A DNA stretch of 45,016 nucleotides from Acidimicrobiaceae bacterium (GTDB lineage: Bacteria; Actinomycetota; Acidimicrobiia; Acidimicrobiales; MedAcidi-G1), in NCBI GenBank assembly GCA_002726315.1, contig PBSS01000029.1:1-45016 (forward strand), in the 5' to 3' direction. Both the position numbers and the translations under genes were made by a program. The notes beneath the pieces were generated by a model. That model was not told the origin of the DNA. It searched no databases and was given only the letters and a program-made list of their open reading frames with translations. How positions within the stretch are numbered: the stretch's first letter is position 1; every line of letters starts with the position of its first letter. This document shows positions 33,389 to 40,914 of this stretch, one piece after another.

Positions 33389-34617
33389 GGCCTGTAGCGC
33401 TCCTTCTCGTCCCGAAGGTCGAAAGCGATTTTCACAGCACCCCTGCTGCCTGCCGAGGAGGCATGCGCAATGGCCTCCCGGTAGCGGTTGAGCGGGTAGG
33501 TCGCCGACACCAGGCTGCCTAGGTCGAAGTGTCGAACAAGGTCGAAGGCAAGGTCGAACGTTCGTGTTCTGGTTCCATCGGCAAGGACCTCTGTGCCGTA
33601 GGTGTAGGCACCCACCAGTTCCAGTTCTCGGTGCCACAGGGGTGTTAGCTCCAAGCTGATCGTTGCCGGCATTCCGACAAGGACAATCCTGCCCCTCGGC
33701 TTGGTGATTGCCATGGCGTCGGTGAGGCTTTCCGAGGAGCCCACGCAGTCAACTACAACGTCAACACCTCCGCTGAGACGGTCGACGTTGCCATTCCTTG
33801 TAGCACTTTGGGTTTGGGTGCCTGGCTGACTAACTGCCCGACTGCCTGTCATTCGGCGAACTGCACGTCGCACTTCGTCGGGGGCTGTGACGATGTCGGC
33901 CCCAAGGGCGTTTGCCTGTTGGCGCTGTTCCGGGTATCGGGCTGTGGTCAGAATAGTTCGGGGAGTGGTGTGGGCCCGCAGGGCGGCGAGTGTTAGCAGT
34001 CCGAGGGTCCCGGATCCGAGCACTACTACGGTTCCGTCATCTGGCACGCTGGCCATGATGGCTGCATGGACTCCACATGCGGCCGGTTCGACAATAACGG
34101 CTGCCTCGTCGGATAGGTCGTCTGGCACGGGGTGGAGTTGGCTGCTGTGGGCCCAGAACGCTGTCGCCCATCCTCCACCCGTGTCATGGCAAGATCCTGT
34201 CTGGATTCCGGGTTCCAGGTCTCCGAAGGTGGTGTGTTCACAGTTGCCGAGTCGACCGTCGGCGCACGGGTTACAGGTGGGGGAGAGGTTCCGGCTGACA
34301 CATCCGAGGACGGGTTCTAAGACCACCCGAGTCTCGTCGTCGAGGTTGCCAACCACTTCATGGCCTGGGATAAAGGGGAACGACACGAGAGGTTCGAAGT
34401 AGCGAGCTGACCTGCCGTTGACAGTCGCCAGATCGGATCCACAGATGCCGGCCAGCCTCGGCCGGACCCGCACCCAGTTGGTGCCAGGTGGTGCCGGTTG
34501 GTGCACGTCAGCTAGCCGTAGTGGGCCAACGCCGGCTCCTCCGCCCGGGGCGAGGCTTCCGGCAATCCGAGCTGCTGCGAATCGGGGTAGGTTCCGGTGA
34601 AACTCCAGTGCCTTCAT
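33385..34617 (-). CDS. Zinc-dependent alcohol dehydrogenase (MDR family)
   Basis: A 410-residue medium-chain dehydrogenase. The catalytic zinc region is GICGSDLAT and FPFIPGHEVVG. The structural zinc loop has Cys in CVSRNLSPTCNPCADGRLGNC-like spacing. The NAD(P) motif is VVLGSGTLGLLTL and the C-terminus ends RGAVKIAFDL. An insert of about 25 Ser/Thr/Arg-rich residues (TGSRAVSQPGTQTQ) lies between the cofactor helix and the DVVVDCVG strand. The substrate is unknown. ATG 34617 is chosen; the frame to 34746 overlaps the upstream gene. Its stop overlaps the LarA-like start, so the pair may work on one alcohol or hydroxy-acid pathway. Confidence 0.87.
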   Translation of the reverse strand: MKALEFHRNLPRFAAARIAGSLAPGGGAGVGPLRLADVHQPAPPGTNWVRVRPRLAGICGSDLATVNGRSARYFEPLVSFPFIPGHEVVGNLDDETRVVLEPVLGCVSRNLSPTCNPCADGRLGNCEHTTFGDLEPGIQTGSCHDTGGGWATAFWAHSSQLHPVPDDLSDEAAVIVEPAACGVHAAIMASVPDDGTVVVLGSGTLGLLTLAALRAHTTPRTILTTARYPEQRQQANALGADIVTAPDEVRRAVRRMTGSRAVSQPGTQTQSATRNGNVDRLSGGVDVVVDCVGSSESLTDAMAITKPRGRIVLVGMPATISLELTPLWHRELELVGAYTYGTEVLADGTRTRTFDLAFDLVRHFDLGSLVSATYPLNRYREAIAHASSAGSRGAVKIAFDLRDEKERYRP

Positions 34618-34642
34618 CGAGGGAACCCTGTTCTCGGTTTCG

Positions 34643-36991
34643 TCATGCGCCGTGTTGGGCCACCACTGCCGAAATGGGTGGTGCCAGTGGGAACAGGCGC
34701 CTAGGCAGACCAGGGGCCTTCTTGAAATCCTCGACAAGCCAACCACGTTTCTTAGCGATACTTGCCAAGCGTGTCTCTGGGTTGACGGCGACGGGGAACC
34801 CGACGGCTTCTAGCATCGGCAGGTCACTGGCCGAATCGGCATATGCCACGGACTCCCTGAGGTCCAAGCTGTGCAAGTTGGCGTAGTCAACCAGTGCCTG
34901 GTAGCGGGCCTCACCGGTAGGCGGAGCTGCCTGCATGCGGCCGTCATAGGTGTCGGTTCCGTCTTCTAGGTGGGACGTCCCCAGTTCTGAACTGATGATG
35001 TCGTCAAAGAGTGGTCGGAGGGGCTCGACTACGAAGTTGAGAGCACCCGTGACGAGAACAGTCCTGTGTCCGAGGGCTCGGTGTTCTCGGACCCTGCGAA
35101 TTGCTGCGGGGAAGGACCTGGCCAGTATCAGGTCGCTGAAGTGTTCGATTGAGTCCTCTGAGATCCGTTCTGTAGGTGCTCCCGCGTAACGACGGTAAAA
35201 GAAGCGCAGGAAATCACTGCGGTCGCGGCGATCGAGAGCCAGGAGCGTCGGGGCCTCGGCCAGGATCTTAAGTACGAATCGGGCGCGGTCACCTCGGGAC
35301 AGGTGGCGGCTACCCAGCCAGGCGAAGCTGGCTACAACATTTGAGGCGATGAGGGTGTTCTCTAGGTCGAATGCCGCTATATGACGCTTTTCGGAAAGGA
35401 TCTGGCTGCGCAATCTGACACTTCTGTTTTGGGCACCCCTGGCTGGGGGCTTCATCGGAACCCGGCCGGCCTTGACTACAGACGGCAGGTGGATCTCGGG
35501 CACGTAGTAGTTCCAGTCCAACGAGCGGGGGTCGAAGCAGAAGGTTTCCCGGTCGCCGTCATCAACCTCATCCCAGAGGTCCAGGAGTCGATCGAGTAGG
35601 TACACAGCCTCACACTCCGCGTAAGCGCCGTACAGGTCCACATAGCCCATTGCACGCTCGACGAGGTCTCGTTGCGCTTCCAACTTCACTGCCACCTCAG
35701 CTTGGCGGCCACGGATGGGAAGCTTGTCGAGGACCTTTCCGGAAATGTCCAGGACGGTTTCGGCCCTTTTGAGTTGTTGTTTCACTCTGCCTCTGCCGGG
35801 GAAAGACCATTCCGGGACCGAGATCGGCTGCCCATGTTCGTCGTAGATGGGGTTGTCTGTGAACCATGAGCGGACGAGGTCAACAAGACGTCCGTATTGG
35901 AGTGGGTTGACACTGCCTGAGGCAACTTGGACGATGTCGGGTCCCTCAATTGGGCCTCGGGCAGCGACAGCGCAGATGGCAGCAACCACGAAGTCCACTG
36001 GAATGACATCGATAGTCCCTTCGGGGACGCCTGGGAATTCCTTGAGGAGACCGCGCGCGTAAGAGATGATCACGGGTTCAGCCATGCGAAAGCCACGGAT
36101 CCAGCCAGGCGATGGCTCGGCGAGGGCCGACTCTATAATTGACGGTCTGACGATGCTGACGGGTACTTCACCAGCTGTTTCCGTTAGAGCCATTTCGCCG
36201 AGCGCCTTTGTGTACGCATAGGCATCGGGGAAGCCCAGCGATGCGGCACGGGAGCGTCCAGCCTCAGCCATCCTGTCGTCCACCCAGCGGGACCGGAGCT
36301 GCTCGGTCTTGAGCGCTAGGGCCGGTATGCCAGCTGCGCCCAGTTCGTCGTGGGCCTTCTTGCGAAAATCAGAGAGGCTCTCGGGAGAGCGACTCGCACC
36401 TTCGGTCTCATGGCGGATACGACGAGCACTTTCGACCTCAAGGTGCCAGTTGACATCGACGAAGAACGGGCTCTCGTTGACCGGTTCCTCGGGTGCAGCT
36501 CCCCTGCGACTGCCGGCGACATAGCAGGTCGATACGGCAACGAGGTGTGGCGAAGTTCCCAGTTCAGCAAGGGTCTCGGTGATGCGTACAGGTCCGAGGA
36601 GGTTTACCTCAACTGCCTGGTCCAGGGGTGAGTCAAAGCTAACTATGGCTGCTGAGTGGATCACGGTGTCGCAGGTGGCCAGAGCGGCGCGTCCGTCCTC
36701 GTCCAGCCCGAGGCCCTCCTCAGATACATCGCCGGCTATGGCAGTGATCCGGGCGGCTGTCATTTGTTCGAAAGCCTCTTGCCCTAGGTCTTCCCGTAGA
36801 CGGTCGAAGGCATCGTTGCGGAGAATGTCGCGGTCCACCCTGCGCTGGGCCCCCCGCCTTCCAGGACGGACAATGAGAACTAGGTCGCAGTCGGGTACGC
36901 AGCGGAGCAACCTTTCCACGATGGCGGTACCGAGAAAGCCAGTACTGCCTGTGACAGCAATACGGCTCCCGGCTAGGGATTCAGCGATCAC
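34643..36991 (-). CDS. Fatty acyl-CoA reductase-like SDR fused to HAD-IB hydrolase
   Basis: A 782-residue two-domain protein. Residues 1 to about 380 are an extended SDR of the male-sterility/NAD_binding_4 type (TGSTGFLGTAIVERLL at 14-29, YAYTKALGE active-site region), as in fatty acyl-CoA or carboxylate reductases. Residues from about 535 to the end are a HAD-IB phosphatase domain (AFDLENTLI, VTGALNF, AYADSASDLPML). The HAD nucleophile Asp is present, but the usual second Asp of DxD is Glu (DLE). Actinobacteria often carry this fusion; it may make fatty alcohols or act on phospho-intermediates. It is divergent from tetR, with twin operators in between. Confidence 0.85.
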   Translation of the reverse strand: MIAESLAGSRIAVTGSTGFLGTAIVERLLRCVPDCDLVLIVRPGRRGAQRRVDRDILRNDAFDRLREDLGQEAFEQMTAARITAIAGDVSEEGLGLDEDGRAALATCDTVIHSAAIVSFDSPLDQAVEVNLLGPVRITETLAELGTSPHLVAVSTCYVAGSRRGAAPEEPVNESPFFVDVNWHLEVESARRIRHETEGASRSPESLSDFRKKAHDELGAAGIPALALKTEQLRSRWVDDRMAEAGRSRAASLGFPDAYAYTKALGEMALTETAGEVPVSIVRPSIIESALAEPSPGWIRGFRMAEPVIISYARGLLKEFPGVPEGTIDVIPVDFVVAAICAVAARGPIEGPDIVQVASGSVNPLQYGRLVDLVRSWFTDNPIYDEHGQPISVPEWSFPGRGRVKQQLKRAETVLDISGKVLDKLPIRGRQAEVAVKLEAQRDLVERAMGYVDLYGAYAECEAVYLLDRLLDLWDEVDDGDRETFCFDPRSLDWNYYVPEIHLPSVVKAGRVPMKPPARGAQNRSVRLRSQILSEKRHIAAFDLENTLIASNVVASFAWLGSRHLSRGDRARFVLKILAEAPTLLALDRRDRSDFLRFFYRRYAGAPTERISEDSIEHFSDLILARSFPAAIRRVREHRALGHRTVLVTGALNFVVEPLRPLFDDIISSELGTSHLEDGTDTYDGRMQAAPPTGEARYQALVDYANLHSLDLRESVAYADSASDLPMLEAVGFPVAVNPETRLASIAKKRGWLVEDFKKAPGLPRRLFPLAPPISAVVAQHGA

Positions 36992-37002
36992 AGCACATTG
37001 TC

Positions 37003-37034
37003 TACCAGATGGTAAGGATCTTTACCAGTTGGTA
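37003..37034. promoter_or_regulatory. Twin TACCA-n2-TGGTA operators between the reductase fusion and tetR
   Basis: Two perfect 5-2-5 dyads, TACCAGATGGTA (37003-37014) and TACCAGTTGGTA (37023-37034), are centred 20 bp apart (about two helical turns). They lie between the divergent starts at 36991 and 37056, 11 and 21 bases away. This is the layout of a TetR operator controlling both its own gene and the neighbour. Confidence 0.75.
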
Positions 37035-37055
37035 GAGACCGACTACCGTGGTGAG

Positions 37056-37745
37056 GTGAGCAACGAGGCTGTTATCAGCGGAACTGGGCCTGAACCCGTG
37101 AAAGAACGGGTATCAGATCGTGTGCAGGATCGGGTCAACGAACGCCTGGAAGCTCGGTCCAATACGAAAACCCAGATCCTGGATGCCGCATTGGCGTCAT
37201 TTGGAACAGCCGGCTTTGATGGCACCTCCCTTGATGATCTTGCCCGGGGGCTGGGCATCCGGAAGCAGACGATCCTCTACCACTTCGTTTCCAAGCGTGG
37301 TCTGTTGAACGCAGTGGTTGACCGTGGCGCCAGCGACCTGACGGGTGCAATGGATGAGATTTTGAGGGGGGCCGACCGAGACTGGAAGCGCGTAGAGGCC
37401 CTTGTTCGCAGGGTATTCAGGGTGGCTCTTGAACAACCGGTTCTGCTCGGTCTGCTTCGCGAAGTCAGCAGGCCAGGCTCACCCGGAGCCCAGCGACTGC
37501 ACACCCACATGGAACCCATGATGGCCAGAGCCAGGCTTTGGATTGAAGGGGAGATGGCAGCAGGTCGAATGCGTCGTGCAGATGCCCAACTGCTCCTCAT
37601 CAGTGCCTACTCAACTGTCGTCGGTGTGGCTACTGAGACCGAGGTGCTGCGAGCAGCGGGGATCGAACCCACTCTGCGGCCAGTTGTGCGACGCCGAAGG
37701 GAACTCCTCAACTTTCTACGGTCATCCCTAGACCCGAGGGACTGA
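37056..37745 (+). CDS. TetR-family transcriptional regulator
   Basis: A 229-residue TetR repressor. The DNA-binding half is TKTQILDAALASFGTAGFDG and LDDLARGLGIRKQTILYHFVS; the rest is the ligand domain. The first 30 residues are a charged linker (KERVSDRVQDRVNERLEARS), and GTG 37056 or 37098 could be the start. The long open frame back to 36579 is antisense to the reductase fusion. It is divergent from that gene, with twin dyads in between, so it probably represses the reductase and itself, likely in response to an acyl-CoA or fatty ligand (inference). It is convergent with ddl; the two genes' ends are 1 base apart. Confidence 0.87.
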   Translation: MSNEAVISGTGPEPVKERVSDRVQDRVNERLEARSNTKTQILDAALASFGTAGFDGTSLDDLARGLGIRKQTILYHFVSKRGLLNAVVDRGASDLTGAMDEILRGADRDWKRVEALVRRVFRVALEQPVLLGLLREVSRPGSPGAQRLHTHMEPMMARARLWIEGEMAAGRMRRADAQLLLISAYSTVVGVATETEVLRAAGIEPTLRPVVRRRRELLNFLRSSLDPRD

Positions 37746-37746
37746 C

Positions 37747-38832
37747 TCAGCGGTTGGTGTTGCGGCGCCGTCTGGAGTGCCGTTCAACGGCTACATCTAC
37801 CAAACGGTCGATCAGCGCTGGGTAAGACAACCCTGCTTTTTGCCAGAGCCTGGGGTACATCGAGATGGGTGTGAACCCTGGAATCGTGTTGACCTCGTTA
37901 AGGAGCGGGCCGCGCCCGTCATCCGGCAGGAAGAAGTCGATCCGGGCCATGCCTGAACAGCGCACAGCAGTGAACGCGCGGGCTGCCAGTTCCTGGAACC
38001 TGACCACGATTTCCGGGTCAAGGTCGGGATCGTCGATTAGTTCTGCGGTTCCGTCCTCGTACTTGTCCGCGTAGTCGTAGAACTCTCCACCAGGACGGAC
38101 CTCTCCGGGACCTGAAACTTGGGGGATCCGGTCTCCAAGTACAGCCAACTCGATCTCGCGACCTGTGACAGCCTCCTCGACAACCAGCCACTCGTCGTAG
38201 TTGGATGCTGCCTCAAGGGCGCTTTCCAGAGACGGGGTATCGGTGGCCTTAATCACACCTATGGAGGACCCAAGGTTGGCTGGCTTTACGAAAACGTGGG
38301 GTCCCAACTCGGTCAGCAAGTTTGTCAACAGTGCAGCTCTTGCGTCGCTCTCACTCGGACCCAGCTCGTCGACGTGTAGCCCTTTGTAGCGGGCCTGGGG
38401 TATTCCGTGCCCTCGCAGGATTTCCTTGGCAGCAACTTTGTCCATAGCGAGAGCTGAACCCAGGACACCCGTGCCTACATACGGAACACCGACCAACTCG
38501 AGTAGGCCCTGGACGGTTCCATCCTCACCGAGGGGGCCGTGGAGGAGGGGGAAAACGACGATTGGTCCGCGCGAAGACAGTTCAGCCAGTCGAGGGAGAG
38601 GATCCCATGCTGATCCTGATGGTTCGAGGCGATCGGGAAGATCACCCGATTTGAGAGTATCGACTGTGGCATCTGCGAGGAACCAGTCGCCATCACGACT
38701 GATGCCGACCGGTAGCACCTCAAAGCGCGACCTGTCCACGGCCTCTAGGACGTGGCGTGCCGAGACACAAGAGACGTCGTGCTCGGCACTCTGTCCACCA
38801 AAGAGGAGTACAAGACGTCGCTTTTCTTTCAT
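37747..38832 (-). CDS. ddl: D-alanine-D-alanine ligase
   Basis: A 361-residue ATP-grasp ligase that makes D-Ala-D-Ala for peptidoglycan. The N-terminal LLFGGQSAEHDVSCVSA, the middle LLHGPLGEDGTVQGLLEL and the C-terminal LLNEVNTIPGFTPISMYP are family signatures. The binding lysines lie in FVKPANLGSSIGV. It is divergent from murF (119-base spacer), the gene for the next enzyme of the pathway, so the two may share a regulatory region. Confidence 0.95.
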   Translation of the reverse strand: MKEKRRLVLLFGGQSAEHDVSCVSARHVLEAVDRSRFEVLPVGISRDGDWFLADATVDTLKSGDLPDRLEPSGSAWDPLPRLAELSSRGPIVVFPLLHGPLGEDGTVQGLLELVGVPYVGTGVLGSALAMDKVAAKEILRGHGIPQARYKGLHVDELGPSESDARAALLTNLLTELGPHVFVKPANLGSSIGVIKATDTPSLESALEAASNYDEWLVVEEAVTGREIELAVLGDRIPQVSGPGEVRPGGEFYDYADKYEDGTAELIDDPDLDPEIVVRFQELAARAFTAVRCSGMARIDFFLPDDGRGPLLNEVNTIPGFTPISMYPRLWQKAGLSYPALIDRLVDVAVERHSRRRRNTNR

Positions 38833-38951
38833 CTCAGCAACTCATTCCGGCCATCTCTTCCACGGCGGCATCGTAGAACCTGTCGAGGACGTGGAGATGG
38901 CACCTGGAGGGTGGCACCTCCGAGGTCGTCAGGGCTGGGAGACTCAACGCC

Positions 38952-40268
38952 ATGAAGTTCCTCGCATCACAAGTTGCCGCTGCCGTCAATGGAGAAATGT
39001 TCGGCGACGACGTCTTGTTGGAAGGTGCCACTCAGGATTCGCGATTGGTAACGCCCGGTTGCCTGTTCGTGCCACTGCCCGCCGAGCGGGACGGCCATGA
39101 GTTCATAGGAGCTGCCCTGGATGCCGGTGCGGCTGCTTACCTGACTTCCAGTGGCCTAGAGGTAGGCGCGGGATCAGGAATCATTGTCCCGGACACTGCT
39201 GTAGCCCTGCTAGCTCTCGGTGCGAGCCTTCGGCGGTCCGTGGACATCCCGGTAGTAGGCATCACAGGCTCGGTGGGCAAGACGTCGGCAAAGGACATGG
39301 CCAAGGCAGTCCTGGCGCGGAGTGGTCCGGTCCATTCCAGCCCACAGTCATTCAACAACGAGATTGGTGTTCCTCTCACCCTCCTAAATACCCCGGACGA
39401 CGTGGCCGCCCTAGTGCTGGAGTTGGGAGCCAGGCGGGAGGGTGACATCGCTTCCCTCTGCGGAATAGCTCGTCCTGATATTGGAGTTATCACAACTGTC
39501 GCCGCTGTCCATACCGGGGTAATGGGCTCCGTTGATGTCGTGGCGAGGACCAAGGGTGAGTTGCTGGATGGCCTGCCAGCCGGAGGTTGTGCTGTTCTCA
39601 ATGCCGATGTTCCCGAGGTTATGACCCAAGCGGTCCGGACGCGCGCGCGACAGATCACCTTTGGGGCAGCAGGTGAGGTCAGAGCATCGGCAAGAAGTGT
39701 CGACGATCACCTTCAGGTTTCGTTCCTCCTTGAGTCGCCATGGGGTAGAACAGATGTCCATCTGGGGGTGCCGGGGGTCCACATGGTCGACAATGCCTTA
39801 GCCGCAGCGGCAGTGGGCCTTGTCCTCGATGTCCCTCTCGAGGAGGTGGCTGTGGGCCTTAGCGAAGCCCGTTTGTCGCCAGGACGCATGCAGATGGAAA
39901 CGGCTCCATCAGGGATGCTGGTTGTAAACGATGCCTATAACGCCAGTCCCACCTCAGTAGAAGCTGCTCTCCGGACTGTGTCATCCCTCCCCGACACAGG
40001 CCGGAAGGTGGCGGTGCTGGGTCTGATGGCCGAACTGGGTGAGGAGTCGAACGATGCCCACCAGCATGTGGTGGCCATTGCACGAGAACTCGGAGTTGAG
40101 GTATTCGCCGTAGGCACGGACCTCTACGGAATCGAGTCATTGGAAGGAATTGATGAGGCCTTTGAGGCAGTCGTCGGACTGGGCCTCGGTGACGGTGACT
40201 CGGTGTTGGTAAAGGGCAGCCTCGTAGCCGGTCTACAGGAACTGGCCGAAAGGTTGTCGGCCCTCTGA
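38952..40268 (+). CDS. murF: UDP-MurNAc-tripeptide D-alanyl-D-alanine ligase MurF
   Basis: A 438-residue Mur ligase that adds D-Ala-D-Ala to the UDP-MurNAc-tripeptide. The ATP loop GSVGKTS is at 106-112, with QSFNNEIGVPLTLL, ELGARREGDIASL and the C-terminal domain NDAYNASPTSVEAAL. The N-terminal domain holds the ATQDSRLVTPGCLFV element for UDP binding. It starts at ATG 38952 and is divergent from ddl. It is not followed by mraY or murD here, so the usual dcw order is broken. It ends 10 bases before a convergent zinc-ribbon gene. Confidence 0.93.
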   Translation: MKFLASQVAAAVNGEMFGDDVLLEGATQDSRLVTPGCLFVPLPAERDGHEFIGAALDAGAAAYLTSSGLEVGAGSGIIVPDTAVALLALGASLRRSVDIPVVGITGSVGKTSAKDMAKAVLARSGPVHSSPQSFNNEIGVPLTLLNTPDDVAALVLELGARREGDIASLCGIARPDIGVITTVAAVHTGVMGSVDVVARTKGELLDGLPAGGCAVLNADVPEVMTQAVRTRARQITFGAAGEVRASARSVDDHLQVSFLLESPWGRTDVHLGVPGVHMVDNALAAAAVGLVLDVPLEEVAVGLSEARLSPGRMQMETAPSGMLVVNDAYNASPTSVEAALRTVSSLPDTGRKVAVLGLMAELGEESNDAHQHVVAIARELGVEVFAVGTDLYGIESLEGIDEAFEAVVGLGLGDGDSVLVKGSLVAGLQELAERLSAL

Positions 40269-40278
40269 TCCGGCTAAC

Positions 40279-40611
40279 TCAGTTCGGATCCACGGGCAAC
40301 TCAGCCGGCCTTAGGGGGGTGTTCCCCTGATTCCACGCGGCAAGCTCCTCGGAGTCGCATATTCGACAGAGTTGCACCACTTGCATTGATTGGATAGAGA
40401 GTTGGGTTCCCCTCGACTTCTCAACAATCGACCGTAGAGCGGCTCGAACGTCGGTTGATCCGCAGGACGGGCAGGTGGGGGTTAGGTCTCTTTCCCAGAC
40501 AATGCTGCAGGCACCGCAGGTGACGGTGATGGTCTCGTTGCCCGGTGAGCCCACGCGGGTACCTGACAGGTCCTCTTCTTCACCACAGTCGGGGCAGCAA
40601 ATCGTGTCCAC
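40279..40611 (-). CDS. Small zinc-ribbon protein, conserved hypothetical
   Basis: A 110-residue protein with four CxxC knuckles: Cys6/Cys9, Cys32/Cys35, Cys47/Cys50 and Cys82/Cys85. The first three resemble tandem zinc ribbons (CPDCG, CGAC, CPSCGS), suggesting two bound zinc ions. There is no catalytic domain. The start is GTG 40611 and no ribosome binding site is clear. It could be a nucleic-acid or protein adaptor. It lies alone, convergent with murF and 89 bases from the tRNA gene. Confidence 0.6.
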   Translation of the reverse strand: MDTICCPDCGEEEDLSGTRVGSPGNETITVTCGACSIVWERDLTPTCPSCGSTDVRAALRSIVEKSRGTQLSIQSMQVVQLCRICDSEELAAWNQGNTPLRPAELPVDPN

Positions 40612-40700
40612 GGCTACAACGGTACTGGGGTGCAGTGAACTGGGCTATTGGGTGTCACTAGTGCTGCCACGGGGAGGTGGCTGTAGTCTCCTCGGCCTGC

Positions 40701-40777
40701 GGACCGTTAGCTCAGTTGGCTAGAGCGCTCGCCTCACACGCGAGAGGTCACTGGTTCAAGTCCAGTACGGTCCACCA
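40701..40777 (+). tRNA. tRNA-Val (anticodon CAC)
   Basis: A full cloverleaf: acceptor GGACCGT/ACGGTCC, D stem GCTC/GAGC, anticodon stem CTCGC/GCGAG with loop CTCACAC, T stem ACTGG/CCAGT with loop TTCAAGT, discriminator A and an encoded CCA (40775-40777). Anticodon CAC reads GUG valine codons. Confidence 0.96.
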
Positions 40778-40914
40778 TTTCAGTTCAGCTTGTGTGTGCA
40801 GCCGTTGGATTCCTGCAGGAGGCCTGTGACACACTCCAAGGTCAGACGGATGTCGGTCAGTGACATCCGCCCATTGAGCACGGGCGTGGAAGCCCTGCAG
40901 AACCGGGGCAACAG

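Noticed and set aside
33389-33637. N-terminal extension of the LarA-like protein.
   Set aside because: It is Arg/Pro/Cys-rich shadow coding of the dehydrogenase 3' end; ATG 33388 overlaps its stop as expected.
36579-37055. 388-codon version of the second TetR.
   Set aside because: The first 159 codons are antisense to the reductase fusion and cross the twin operators; the TetR domain begins after GTG 37056.
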